From positions 6,022,386 through 6,086,385 of the forward strand of contig JABAKD010000021.1 in the NCBI GenBank assembly GCA_012845835.1: DNA of 64,000 bases, given 5' to 3'. Below are positions 11,657 through 22,858 of this stretch, piece after piece. This DNA is from Undaria pinnatifida (taxonomy: Eukaryota; Sar; Phaeophyceae; Laminariales; Alariaceae). Under the pieces are notes generated by a model. It worked only from the letters and a program-made list of their open reading frames with translations, ran no database searches and was not told the DNA's origin. Numbering within the stretch: the stretch's first letter is position 1; every line of letters starts with the position of its first letter. The translations under genes were made by a program, and so were the position numbers.

Positions 11657-11745
11657 ATATTATATTTTGTCGAAACTCATCTTTGCAAGCTGTGTGTGAT
11701 ACTCCGATCGCGCGTATTACGGGTTGTGTGTCCTCATTATGCATT
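11657..11745 (-). repeat. repeat family A core, inverted
   Basis: The core reads in reverse (TTTTGTCGAAACTCATC, then CTTTGCAAGCTGTGTG and CGATCGCGCGTATTACGG). It abuts the right edge of a plus-strand B unit, so this B copy ends in a core of opposite orientation. Confidence 0.85.
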
Positions 11746-11859
11746 ACAAACGAAAGAAACATTAACAGGACCTACATACAGGAGCAGTAGTAGGAGCTAC
11801 TATCATCACTATCATAACATACGATACGTGCTAATACATACAGATATATATACCAGAAC

Positions 11860-12310
11860 TTTCCGTGTTCGGTTGGTTCACTGACAAGATATGACATCAA
11901 AATACAACGCATAATACACTCTTGGTACATAAAAATGAATTAACGGAGTATGCTCCACGGGTAGTGTAACCAAGGTATCATCGTACCTCGGGTATTTGCC
12001 AGTCTTGCAAAAGTAACAGCAGTTCCGGGATACGGTATGGGGGTCTTACAGAACATACACAGAAGTTCCGGGTACGGTACGTACGGAATTTTAACGAACA
12101 GAACTCACAGAAGTTCCGGGTATTGTGGCACCGGCTTGCAGAACTCACATGTATAGACCATATGTACTAAAAATGATATACCCGTACCCCGGGTATTTGT
12201 GGCACTGGAGTACAGCACATCCACAAGTACCAGAAACGAGTATGAATGTCCTACATAACTTAGAGAAGTTTTTTGTATTATTAATAAGATAATACCCGGG
12301 GTAAATACCC
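11860..12310 (+). repeat. minisatellite family C, copy 2, with leader
   Basis: The leader at 11,868-11,960 (GTGTTCGGTTGGTTCACTG) matches 44,400-44,500. Degenerate 'CAGAAGTTCCGGGTACGG' units follow, closing with ATAATACCCGGGGTAAATA. A partial A core follows at 12,340-12,378, then an (AT)n run. Confidence 0.6.
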
Positions 12311-12379
12311 TGGCTGTGGTTTGTGCGTACCCTACCTACCTTAAATATTCGATCTCACAGCTGGATGGAGTGGATTTTT

Positions 12380-12995
12380 ATCTTCATAATAATATCAGAT
12401 ATATATGTATATATATATATATTCTAAAAATCCAGTTGTGGGGGTTGTCTTCCCAATTTACCGATTTTTCTACCCAACGACATCATCAACAGTACGGCCA
12501 GACAGTCCGCATATGCCGTTGTCACAACCTGTGAAACAGCAGTGTAAACCAAACAGTCGCCATTCATTCATCAAGGTAACGCAAGTGAAGTGCTAGCCTC
12601 CCGGGTACGATAATACAACGAAACAAGCCAGGCCGAAGAAAAAAAGAGACTTCAAAGAAAATAAATAAAATATATCCACAGGAAGGAGGAAAAGAAAGCA
12701 AAATAAACGACAGGGCAAGGGCGCACAAAAATAGATATTTTCGACACATACGTGCAAAAACTTGTTTTTCGCCTTTCCAGCGGGAGGGGGGTACGAAGAC
12801 CCCACCCCCCCCCATTACCCCACATTCTTTCCTATGCAAACAACCCTTTTTCCAAATCCTATACAATAAAGGGGCAGGGGCGGTACTATAGAGTAGACAC
12901 ACAGCCCCTTGGTCGCGCAGCATCAGCCTGGGTACCAACTACGCACAGCACAGAGCAACGGAAAAAAAAAGACAGAGCAAGAGAGAGTGGTCACA
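12380..12995. other. no supportable gene
   Basis: An (AT)n run and short ORFs; the minus-strand frame at 12,564-12,938 is low complexity (Phe/Leu/Cys-rich). Nothing is recognised. Confidence 0.4.
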
Positions 12996-13189
12996 ATGAG
13001 CACAGCCTCCACGGTGAAGGGACCCCTGCTACAACCCTCCTTCGACAAGACAACTTGGCCACAAAGCGTCTGCGGAAAGCCAGCCGATGGCGAGGACTTC
13101 GTCTGCTGCTACGGGGCCAACTTCGGTGACGGTTCAGGAATGGAGGAGGGCCAGGCCATTGAGCATGAGTGTTCGACACAGCACAGAGA
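12996..13189 (+). CDS. possible first exon, unidentified Cys-containing protein
   Basis: An ATG at 12,996 in good context (GTCACAATGAGC) opens a 65-codon frame. The residues look protein-like (FDKTTWPQSVCGKPADGEDF, then CCYGANFGDG). The frame meets a TGA inside the sequence GTGAGT at 13,190-13,195. That sequence is a consensus splice donor, so the exon may end at 13,189. No partner exon is certain. The nearest candidate is the CxxC frame at 13,448-13,687. Family unknown; this may be chance. Confidence 0.25.
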
Positions 13190-13447
13190 GTGAGTGGAGA
13201 GGCATGAGGGCTGTAGTGTGATATTGGAGGGTATCGTGTACCTCGCAGCAGCAGCAGCAGCGGGAAGCACTGGAAAGACAAAACTCTGGTTTATCATATT
13301 TAGATGTAAAAGTGCCCACCATCGAGCAGTGTGTGTTGTGCTGCCTTCTCCCCAACAACTGACGACATCAGCAGTAACAGAGGCCTAGCTTTGGCAGCAG
13401 CAGCAGCAGCAGACGCAGACGCAGAGCAGCAATACTAGAAGCCGTAG

Positions 13448-13687
13448 CCGCATGATCAAAATCGCCAAAAAAAAACGCGTACGAACTGCGAACAAACTAA
13501 GTTACTCCGCGTCCGTGTTGGTCCTTGCACGCGTTTCGCATACGAACAGAGCACTTTGCCTACCGGAAAAATCGCCGCGAAGACCAGCAGCGGCAACTGG
13601 GTGTGCAAGAAGTGCAAGCGCGACTTCGGACGAAATATAGAGCAACTGAGCCGGACCCGACGTGGAGACTCACGAACAGTCGCTTAA
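13448..13687 (+). other. open frame with CxxC motif, no ATG
   Basis: Open between a TAG at 13,445-13,447 and a TAA at 13,685-13,687. It contains the short zinc-binding-like motif WVCKKCKRDFGRN and many Lys and Arg residues. Lacking a start codon, it would be an internal exon or part of a decayed transposase. The second zinc ligand pair is not seen. (CAG)n runs at about 13,242-13,260 and 13,393-13,412 lie just upstream. Confidence 0.2.
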
Positions 13688-13907
13688 ACACACGTGAGGA
13701 CTTGTGAGGACAGCAGTTGTTGCATTCGCTATCACAAGCAGTTTCGATAAACAAATGAAAAACGTCAGATGTGAGTACGACGGACTTAATAGGTGAAACT
13801 CAACTTTGCAAGCTGCGTGGTACATTAGATCAATGTTTCGTTTATGATATGGTGTTTGTGAAATATACCTGGTTGTTAATACACAGCTTCACCAATTTTA
13901 CGGGAGG

Positions 13908-14735
13908 TTGTTCGCGCGTGTTCAGCAGCGTGGGAACTGCCACGCTAGACGTATTCTAGTCCCGCAGTGTACGAGGCTGCCGGCCTTGTCGATGTGTGTA
14001 TGTGAAAAGCAGGAGCAAATTCGTGTTTTCCTTCCACGGCTGATCAATCAATTGCTATCGCTCATGTCGCAAGTTGCACGTCGACCAACGTGTGCCGACA
14101 GGGGTGCTGCTGGTGCCGCGGCGGCGGTGGGGAGTGGACGCACATTGCTGTATTTTTTCAAACCGAAGAGCGCCACGGACAGCGCGAAGGAGTCGCCGGC
14201 GTTGATAGGCAATAGTAGCGACGGGGGCGCAAGCGGTGCCGCTGACGTGGTGGCGACGGAATTTGTGAGCAAGGGTAAGGGTGGTGCGGGCGCGGGCAGT
14301 TTCGCTGACGTGGTTGAGACGGGAATTGCGAACAGGCTTGAGGATTGTAAGGGCGCGGGCATTGATATGGATGGTTTTTTCTCCGACGCTGCAGACGGGA
14401 GTGGTCCCGCCGATAGGACGCTTGTCCACGCTCCCATCTACTGCGCGGGATTACGTCCGGCTGTCCGGGAGCCTATTCTCCAACACTACCCATCAACTCT
14501 CCATGGTATTGGCAACCAGGGGGTGTCGTGGGAGGCTCGGAAAAACCTGAATCGCGTGTCTCTACACGCGGTGCCAACTGCCTCCCGCTGTACCTTGAGC
14601 CCAGGGTGTGCGGAAACGGTGGAACAACCAGGAGGCACGTGCGCTCCGTGTTTGGACATTAAGGCACAAAGGCATACAGGGTTTCGTGCCCAAGCGCGGC
14701 GCTTGCCCACCATTCAATATTTCTGCCTACATTGA
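13908..14735 (+). CDS. hypothetical protein, possible transposon-derived N-terminus
   Basis: 275 codons, the longest open frame outside the retroelements. The likely start may be the internal Met of SLMSQVARRPTC rather than the first ATG. An Ala/Gly-rich N-terminal half contains RTLLYFFKPK, which resembles a PCNA-binding (PIP-like) or nuclear motif. A Ser/Gly/Asp linker follows. The C-terminal third has regularly spaced Cys residues (CTLSPGC, then GGTCAPCLDI) preceded by SLHAVPTAS. The low-complexity linker and Cys-pair pattern recall N-terminal regions of transposon-derived proteins, but I cannot name a family. No intron is needed. An overlapping 129-codon antisense frame exists and looks like a shadow. 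Confidence 0.35.
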   Translation: MFARVQQRGNCHARRILVPQCTRLPALSMCVCEKQEQIRVFLPRLINQLLSLMSQVARRPTCADRGAAGAAAAVGSGRTLLYFFKPKSATDSAKESPALIGNSSDGGASGAADVVATEFVSKGKGGAGAGSFADVVETGIANRLEDCKGAGIDMDGFFSDAADGSGPADRTLVHAPIYCAGLRPAVREPILQHYPSTLHGIGNQGVSWEARKNLNRVSLHAVPTASRCTLSPGCAETVEQPGGTCAPCLDIKAQRHTGFRAQARRLPTIQYFCLH

Positions 14736-15469
14736 CCACCTTGCATTGACGCAAGGATTTACATACCTATAAGCAACCTAAAGTACAGTTTGACATTCCT
14801 TGCTCTTGCACTGTTGGCTTGCTTGCTAATCCTATTTGTGAACGCAAGAGTGTGCAGTAAACCATCCACAGGGGCACGGCCAAGAAACGAACCACCAAGC
14901 AAGGAAACAAACAAGAAATATGTTAATGTTTAAGAAAATGCTTTTTGAGGCCTCTGACGGGGGGGGGGGGGAGGTGTGCGGGGTAGCCTTCTTGTTGTGC
15001 GCCCTTGGGCAGGGAGGTGCTCTTCTGAAAAATGTGATGCAAGAAGATCGAAAAGGGAAGGAAAGGCTGCACTTCCCAGAGGAACACCATACGAGGTACG
15101 TGTTGGAGACGAAACGTATACTACCTGTTGCACGCACAATATACAACGCAATGATAATAACTGCTAAGTTATGGACAAAAAAAGAAGAGGAAGAAGTTAG
15201 GGTTAACGACTTAGTCTAAGGCCCGCGGGGAGGGGAATACGGTAGCAAAACAGAAAGAAAATAATTGACGACAGCATGACATCACCGTCGCCTTCGCGCT
15301 CCCGCCATTGAAACCCAACAAGAACAAGCAAACGAGGCAGAAACTACCAGTCGCTGTAGAGGGTTCAGGGCTGTATAACAGTAGCACACGCTCAACATAA
15401 AATCGAAATGGTACTTTTCAAGACGGTCTGCCACTAACTTCGTTTCTGCATTCATCTACAAATACATTG
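14736..15469. other. no supportable gene
   Basis: ORFs up to 104 codons on both strands, low complexity around a G run at 14,958-14,970. Nothing is recognised. Confidence 0.45.
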
Positions 15470-15740
15470 ATAGGTTCACGTTTTTTCACGCTTAAGTTCT
15501 GTAGGGTTTGTGGATTCCGCGGGTTGGTGAGGAAATGGTAATCACAGAATTTCCGGGTAATAAATGAAGGTATGTATGGGGGTCTTACAGAAGTTGCAGA
15601 AGTTCCGAGTGCGGGTACTGATGATTAACAGAACTTCCGGAAATCCCAGGTACGGGTATGAATGCCCTACATACCTTACATAAGTTCTTTATTGGGTAAT
15701 GCCCGCTGTAAAAAGCCCGGATACGGTTTGTGCGTACTCT
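15470..15740 (+). repeat. minisatellite family C, copy 3
   Basis: Opens with the family head TTCTGTAGGGTTTGTGGATT and has four to five degraded CAGAAGTTCCGGGTAC units. It closes with GGGTAATGCCCGCTGTAAA and 'GGTTTGTGCGTACTCTAC', the same closing block as 12,320 and 28,610. Confidence 0.7.
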
Positions 15741-16974
15741 ACAGAACACAACCAAACTAGGCAGGTCATGCATCCGCAAAAACGGACAACATTTAGGCCA
15801 ATTCGAAAGTCAGCGTACGTAATGTTATTGATACACGCAAGGCCCATGCTGGTACACTCGTCTCAACAACTCCGTCTCAAGGCTCGCACTGAAACCGACC
15901 ACACCTCATGACATCCAGCAATCTAAGAACGAATCCAATGCTAGACAGAAGAACATTAGACTATATATTGAACCAATAAAACAAGGAACCAATACAAGAA
16001 AAACAATACAACAACAGAAAACGCAACGAACAAGTGTAACACAAACCCGAAATGACGAAAAGAAATTATGATCAGCGAGCTGTTAACCACGCCTAGAAGT
16101 GTGGATTTGACGAAGCAAGTGGACGAGGGAAGAGAATGCTGATCCCTTGTCGCGATGAAAACAAGCCACGTGATTCCGTGGTGGGAAAGGTGGGAGAAGA
16201 GCCCGCTTTGTGCCCCTGGATCTCGATTACTGCTGGGAAGGAGCGCGAGACAACCGCGAGGGTAACAGATGGGATGGTGAAGAAAATATATAATGAAACC
16301 TTCAGGCAGGACTGGTTTAGTCTAGACTTGTAGTGAGAGGGTGAAGAAAACGCAACAGAGTATACCTGGTATCGAATTACCTGGTGCGGGCAAGCCAACC
16401 GTGACCGACTGTGACAATCATTGATAGGGCCTGACCCGTTTTCTGTGAGTGTTCGTTTGTGTATCTTATGTGCCCATTTGTTTTGCGTAGAACTTGCCTG
16501 AAGACGCGAACTTTGCCACCACCAGGTGTTGGCTATTTTCCGCTGTTATTCCGCACATTTGTCAGACACCCGCCGGTTTTTGCGTATTATGTTTGTCCGT
16601 TGTGCACACCGTCGAGCGAAGTATGCAGCCGATTTTCCACGGCAAAATGTGAACCGATTATAGCGCGTTTACGTAATATACGAGTGAGTACGTATGTAAT
16701 AATACTTGACGGCGTTGTTTTCGACTCCGAAATAGTGCAACGCCGACTGGCAGTCTTACCCGGGCTGTGACCCTATACCCAACGCCTAATAAACCAGGGG
16801 TGGCATGGGCATGCTTGTTTTGCCACCCAGTTATACCCAATTTTTAGGCTTGTTTTCCACGCCTAACACAAACAGTTGACAAACAAACAAGTTGTCTAGT
16901 CCATGGCTTCAAGTATGACACCAAGACGGGGCTAATTTTTGTCCAAAACCATGCCCACCAAAATGGGTCGAGCC
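15741..16974. other. no certain gene
   Basis: A 65-codon frame at 16,136-16,333 looks mildly protein-like (KVGEEPALCPWISITAGKER) but has no family match I can make. A 101-codon antisense frame overlaps it. The remainder is unassigned. Confidence 0.35.
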
Positions 16975-17222
16975 CTACATTATTGTTATTGACGTTTGGC
17001 GCCCTGCTATTGATAGGCCCCCACTGCGCTCAGGTAGATAACCAGATATGAAAGATGTCGTGTGAACCCAGGCATTCAAGAAGCAAACACTAAACTGCGG
17101 ACTAGTCCAGGTTGCGGACAAGGTATCATCGAACGGAGGTCGTACATGGGCTACGATGCGGACGGGAAACAAAACATTGCAAAAGCAAAAAAAAAATAGG
17201 ATTGAGATGTGAACGAACTCAC

Positions 17223-17460
17223 CGTTAGCACAAAGTACCTGGTGACCACGTGCCGAGAAGGCCTTGGAGTAAGTGACCAGAGTAAGAAGAGCGTCCGCCC
17301 ACAGAACCTCTCTGTTGTGCTGAAGCGAGTCGTTGATGAGCTCGTGACGATCGACGATCGGTGTAGGCGAAAACTCCCTACCTTTTGATGCCGCGCCATA
17401 GCTTCTCTTGCGCATGACATTGTGGTCGTAGGACGTCCCGACACGGAAAGGTTGGAACAT
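17223..17460 (-). CDS. possible first exon of a spliced gene, unidentified
   Basis: The minus-strand frame starting at 17,460 reads MFQPFRVGTSYDHNVMRKR and continues with VDRHELINDSLQHNREVLWA and LLTLVTYSKAFSARG. This is balanced composition unlike the repeat-derived frames nearby. It runs into a consensus donor (GGTGAGTTCG) with GT at 17,221-17,222. A pyrimidine-rich stretch and a CATCGTAG acceptor candidate near 17,157 follow. The frame also stays open without splicing to 16,975 (161 codons), so an unspliced reading is possible. I do not recognise the protein. Confidence 0.35.
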
Positions 17461-17469
17461 CCAACTAAC

Positions 17470-17884
17470 GAAATATCACCAACCCAAGAACCGACCTTGA
17501 ACCTTCATTGAATGAATACATGTACTAACTGTATCGTGGGAATTTTTTTAGTGAAATGTTTATACACTCCACCACCCATGAAATCGAAGATATTCAATAT
17601 ATATATATACGTAAGTTTATATTATACGTGCGTAGACTCCGTAGACATTGTATACATTTCTTTACGATTGTAGATGTGAGGAATTTTCATTTTTTTGCTG
17701 ACGTATACCTCATAAACTAGTCTAATCATCAATCTTAAACCCGACATTCTGTCTGGTGTGCCGTGTGGTGACGCGATCGGCCTGTCCGCCTTTTTTCAAA
17801 CCCATTTACTAAACCAAATTCTACAGAAAAGCACTGGGTGACGCAGCTCGCCATCTCGTACGTATACAACAAATGCTTTTATTT
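17470..17884. other. no supportable gene
   Basis: AT-rich with a (TA)n run at about 17,595-17,608. Nothing is recognised. Confidence 0.45.
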
Positions 17885-18137
17885 CCTTCCACACACAGCT
17901 GTGAGATTTTGTCCCCCTCACGAACAGGTTTTATAGCTGCCGCGCACAGACTGACTAACACAACACTGCTGTTGACCCTGATAGCTACACTGTAGAGTTG
18001 CAAGGGGACCCCCCTACCGTAGCCTGGGTCCTTAGTGAAGACACACGACCTGTAGTGTGCGCGATCGGAGTATCACACAACGCTTTGCTAATATATGAGT
18101 TTCGACAAAAATCTTCGACCTCACAGCGGGAGTGTGT
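17885..18137 (+). repeat. family B tail plus A core
   Basis: The B tail (CACACAGCTGTGAGATTTTG, then 'CTGACTAACACAACACTG') is followed by an A core at 18,035-18,137. Where other copies have GTCGCCGACCTATATCC, this copy carries a foreign 24-bp segment, listed separately. Confidence 0.75.
18007..18030. mobile_element. terminal-repeat fragment of the 59.6-kb MITE
   Basis: Bases 18,009-18,030 read CCCCCCTACCGTAGCCTGGG then TC. This equals the reverse complement of the left terminus of the MITE at 59,611. It interrupts a family B/A junction that is intact in other copies. It is an excision residue, a solo end, or a micro-conversion. Confidence 0.6.
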
Positions 18138-18916
18138 TGAATTTTATTTTGGTAATAGTCTAGTCTGATAATAAAATGTATAAAATATTAGACTGTATGT
18201 GTATCTGACCGAGGTAGTGGGCAATGCATCATGTACGAGTGACGAGGACGTTTTATTTATCAATATCACATTTCTCACACACACAGCTGACATGTTTCAA
18301 AAAGTTTTGGTCTAGTCTATACTTCACATAACACACGCACGTCAACCAAGCCGAATGGTGACGGTGGATGGGAGGTTGGGAGTGGAGAGGGGAGAGGGAA
18401 GAGGTGTTTTTCGGTTTATTTTTTTAGCCTGAATGTACGATATGAAGTGCATTGTGTGACGGCGGTTAGTTATATTTGTCCGGTGTTCAATACGGGTACA
18501 GTGCGGAAAGATTAACCGTGAAGTTGGAATTTTTATGGAAACACGCTAGTGGTCGACGGGAAAAGTCGTGGCATTTTTTGCGTGGCCGAGTGGTGAGTCT
18601 TTCGCCCAGACATTAGCGTTTACGTTCTCCGCCACGTTCCATGGCAGTTAATTCAATGTCTTGCAACGGTTTTTATAGCCTTTTTATAATGTATCGGCTG
18701 ACACGATGCGTCGAGATTCCCATGAATGGAGATGTTCACATCACGACAATGTCAGGAATAAACGTGCGTCATTGTCCGGCAATCGTCCCATTACTGATTA
18801 CTGATTACCGATATAACCGATAAGACTCCCCATTTTTGACAGGGGGCCTCAGGGATGTCGTCACCTGTGTGTGACGGCAAGAAGAGACGAATGCCGTAGA
18901 TGAGATACCTTTTCAG
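18138..18916. other. no supportable gene
   Basis: Short ORFs only. GCGTGGCCGAGTGGTGAG at about 18,580 resembles a tRNA A box, but no matching B box or cloverleaf follows. Confidence 0.45.
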
Positions 18917-19079
18917 TTTTTTTTTTTTTTTTTTTTATCCTCCGGCGGATGGGGAAAAATAAAGCTTTAGCTCACCACACTTCCGCCTATTTTCATGCGC
19001 GTCGTGTGTCGATTTAACTCAGTTGCTTTTCGCAGCCCAGCGCTAGCTGGCGCACCCTTCGAGTCCCATTGTAGGTATA
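18917..19079 (-). mobile_element. poly(A)-tailed retroposon fragment, family R1
   Basis: On the minus strand this ends 'CATCCGCCGGAGGATAAA' followed by about 20 A. The body (GACACACGACGCG, then GTGGTGAGCTAAAGC) matches 58,961-59,112 (minus) and 25,028-25,141 (plus). Shared 3' ends, poly(A) tails and different 5' extents mark a retroposon (SINE or truncated LINE 3' end). No coding content. Confidence 0.65.
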
Positions 19080-19119
19080 ATAGCGTGAGCTGTAGTTAGT
19101 TTTTCCTTTTTTTTAAGAA

Positions 19120-19400
19120 TGAACGCTGACGATTTGCACTTCACCCCCTCGTGCTCAATGGTGGTGTCATTGCAAGACGACATCACCTCGTTTGTTGCAC
19201 TTTGCAATATCTTTCTCTGTTTTATAGTTCGCGACTTCAGAGTCCCACATCGGCACGAGAAAATCATGATAACTACATGGTTTCACCTATCGATTGAACT
19301 GTTCCATCTTGCGATCCGTGTACAATAACAAAAACCGCGAAGCTATAACACATTGTATACCACACCAAAAATTTGTTTTATATACCGCAGCACTTAATAG
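19120..19400 (+). repeat. repeat family E unit and B leader
   Basis: 19,125-19,265 matches the family E units at 9.84 and 10.18 kb. 19,330-19,395 (CGAAGCTATAACACATTG, then TATACCACACC) matches the leader at 1,285-1,345. Confidence 0.5.
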
Positions 19401-19894
19401 CTACCATTATCAGGAACAAAAATTGACTAATAGTTCTCAGACCTGAATTTTGGGCCAATTGTAGCAGTTATACTCGGCTGGACTGTCGAAATCACCTATC
19501 TATACACATTTCAATATCCATCACGTAGTTTTCTGGGGGATTTCAGGAGCAGTTCTTAGTTTCTCCAGGGTCTCGTTCTAAATTATATTTTCTTAGCGCA
19601 ACAAAACAGTTTCCAGAAATATGCAATGTTGCTCAAAACTGAGGCCAAAAACTATGATTTTTGAAGATGTTTATCAAAAATCATGAGGTCGTCAGAACTG
19701 GCAAAATGGACGAACAGGAAAACTACGAGTCTGGAGAAACGGGTGAGTCCGTCTGAAAGCTCTCTGAAAACTACAGGGAGCATTCCGAACAGTCTACAGG
19801 TGTTTTTTTGGTCGTCATCAGCCAAAAATCTCAGTTCTGAGGGCCCAAAAAAAAATTCCCGTAATAATTGGTCTAACATCAAGTCTGCTAGATT
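19401..19894. other. no supportable gene
   Basis: AT-rich sequence with only 76-80-codon frames on both strands and no motif. Confidence 0.45.
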
Positions 19895-20862
19895 AGCAAA
19901 CTATACCAGGCCGGTAATGATGTAAACCGATGCATTCTTTAAATACAACCATCAATTTTTCTCCCCTCTAAAGGATCTATAGTTTCCGCGCACATATTGA
20001 GTTGTCCCGCCCCTTACCCACCCTCCCCCCTCTCCCGATCCCCCTTTTTCAGACGCCCCGCTTAAGATCAAAGTCTGCCAGACAGAGTGAAAAACACCAC
20101 CAGTCAGCTGATATCACATTACGTATCGAAGAAGTATATTTGTAGCCATCCATGCCGTAGAAGACCTGATCCCCCCCCGCCCCACCTCACCCCCCACCGC
20201 CCCCCCCCCCTCCCCCCATCGTTTCTTTTTTGGTTTTTTTCTTTATGCCGGTTTTTCTCCCGCTCCCCTCTTGTTGAACGCTACACCTAGAATCAGCATA
20301 TGCCAGACAGAGTAGTAAACACTATCACCAGGTCGTTGATATCATCTTATTACGTTTCTAGCCATCCACATGCCCTACCTCCAACTAATCCCCGCCCCCA
20401 CGCCACCCCACCAGAAAACGCCCCCTCCTCCCTCATCACCGGCACCATCGCCTAGACCTAGCACCACGTGTACAGACATATATGCGACGTAAGTAAAGGC
20501 CTTCCCAACCCCCTCTCCCTCAACCACCCCTTCACCCCCCCCTTTTAGACACTCCGCCCTCTCCTCACTGATTGTACGACTTACAGCATACATACAAATG
20601 TTAGGTAAACTGAAGAAGTTCCTGCCACACACAGTTGTCAGATTTTGTCTTCCTCTAAAAAGGGTTTCATATTTTCCGCGCTCAGACTGACTAATATCAC
20701 CCTGTTGACCCTGGAACAAGCAACACTGTGGTTGCAGGAGGGACCGCCGATCTATATCTAAAATAAGAACACAGCCTGTATTACCCGCGATCGAAGTATC
20801 AAACACAGCTTGCAAAGATGGGTTTCAAAAAAATCTTCGAACTCACAGCTGAAGTGTATTTT
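19895..20862 (+). repeat. family B, long copy ending in an A core
   Basis: Block order as in the other long copies, with two C-rich spacers (20,160-20,220 and 20,390-20,450). The A core at 20,762-20,862 is diverged (GGTTTCAAAAAAATCTTCG). Confidence 0.7.
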
Positions 20863-20879
20863 TTTTTTCTTTATACCAG

Positions 20880-21660
20880 CACCGCGCGTATAGCAAGCCC
20901 CTACATAGATGATTAATACGCGCGATCGGAAAATCACACACAATGTTGCGAACATCAGTGTCGAATAAATCCTCGCCTTTGATATTATATGTGACCTAAA
21001 CCTCTTGAAATCCCTGCCCCCCCCTCCCCCCCCCCCCCCCCGCCGCCTTTTTCTTTTTCCCCTTGCTTCCTCTTGCTTAAACGCCCCAACTACTATCGAA
21101 ATCCGCCAGAGTAATATACATTTCCACGCCCTGGGTATCGCCTCGTTATCGTTTCAGAGCCGTCCATGCCGCTCCTGCAATTCCCACCCACCCCCGCCCC
21201 CAACGCCCCCTCCTTCACCACCACCCGCACCATCGCCTAGACCTAGAACCACGCGTATAGCAAACCCCTATATCTATGCGACCTAAAGCCCCCCCCCCCC
21301 CCGCCCCCGGTCCCCCCCGCCACATCCCCCTCCCCCACACACACCAGAAATATTCATAGTTTCCACGAACAAATTGACCTGCCCCACCCGTCCCCTTCCC
21401 CCCCCCTCCCGCCCTCCCGCCCCCCTTTTGATCAAAATCAAGCCCCCACGTACTTTAAAACTGCGCCCTTCCCTCACCGGATATTCGACTTACAGGATTA
21501 ACTTGGTATACTGATACATGTTCTTCCACAGCTCTCATATTTTGCCCCCCTCAGGAACGGGTTTTATAGTTTCCGCGCACAGACTGCCTAACATCACCCT
21601 GTTGACCCTGAAAGCTACGCTGTAGTTGCAAGGGGAGTCGCCGACCTATATCCTTCGTTA
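20880..21660 (+). repeat. family B copy, adjacent in tandem
   Basis: Opens with the diverged core (TAATACGCGCGATCGG, then CACACACAATGTTGCG), nearly the same as 10,925-10,990. It runs to the B tail ending GTCGCCGACCTATATCC, with no terminal A core. It follows the preceding B copy directly, so the two form a short tandem array. Confidence 0.7.
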
Positions 21661-22749
21661 CCCCTTGCCGCCTCGGTAAGGCATGCTGCAAAGTATGCCC
21701 TAGCAGGCTTGAAGCGATTGGGGGGGGGTCTTTCTGGCGGGTGTATGGCCGGACTCACCCCCAACGCGTGATACCTTCTTGCTGCTGCTGCGTGTGGCCG
21801 CGAGGCTTAGGCGTGGCGGTAGAGTTGGGTCGTACGTTGTGCCTTAGGCATGGTCACCTACGATTCGCGCGTCTTTTTAGGCAGCAGTGGCGGAGCAGCA
21901 ATGCTTAGTCGGGATGCTCGTGCGTGGAGGCAGGCGCCACCACGAGCCACGCTACGGCGCAGTGTCGGTTTGGGTGGAGGGAACTGCGCCGGCAGGAGGC
22001 TGGATTCGACGGCGAAGGAGGAGGTCGAATGGCCGTCGACGGGCGGGGATGAGACGGATTGAACTCTCCCTGAACGAGACCTTTTGTTTTTCAGATCACC
22101 ACAGCAAACTGCGTGAAGCAATTTTTTTTATTTTGGACGGGGGAGAAGGGAAACCGACTGGAATTGAGTGTGAACGAGAGCAAGTGCGAAGGAGCTGGGC
22201 GAGGTAGCTAAGGCGATGAGGCGGACACAGAGAACCACAGCAGCAGGAGGGGTGGCACACAGAGACCAACGACCGGCACGCACATCATCATCACGAGAGC
22301 GGCGATCGTCATTTTTGAGGGGTTATTTTTACCAGGCAGTAGTACAACATGTTACTTACGTCACTGATTTTTGTAAAGTTTGTAGAACAGTTGTATACCC
22401 TTCACGGGGAACGACCCGCCGCAATTTTCAATTTTCAGGCACAGTCGTTGTAGCTTCGCTGCAACCTGTCAAATAACTCGGGAAAGAGGGGCTATCATTG
22501 ATATCTGTACTGCTGTGTTTTTTTGTTCCATTGCTCTTGTTTCACTGCATGCCCGCGGGTCGTCACTCTGACAGCACTCCAGACAGCAGGCGCGTTCGTC
22601 TGTGCTTACAATTACCGTGCGGTTCGTACGGTGCAGGCAGCCCAACCGCTGTAGTTTGTAGCCGCGAGATGGTTAGTTGTGGGGAAGGGGAACTCTATGC
22701 TGTAGTTGAGTGGTACCCGGGGCCATGTGAGAAAACAACAACAACAACA
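21661..22749. other. no certain gene
   Basis: Plus-strand frames at 21,850-22,062 and 21,887-22,207 (106 codons, Arg-rich) and at 22,216-22,476 lack recognisable domains. An (AAC)n run lies at 22,736-22,750. Confidence 0.4.
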
Positions 22750-22858
22750 ATCCTTAATGAGGACACACAACCCGTAATACGCGCGATCGGAGTATCACAC
22801 ACAGCTTGCAAAGATGAGTTTTGACAAAATATTCGATCTCACAGCTGAAGTGTATTTA
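22750..22858 (+). repeat. repeat family A core, complete and isolated
   Basis: A well preserved core (CCTTAATGAGGACACACAAC to CACAGCTGAAGTGTATTT) directly after an (AAC)n run and without a family B body. This shows that the core can occur alone. Confidence 0.85.

Noticed and set aside
18575-18650. tRNA-Ser or tRNA-Leu gene
   Set aside because: A perfect A-box-like TGGCCGAGTGG is present, but no B box or pairing acceptor and T stems follow.
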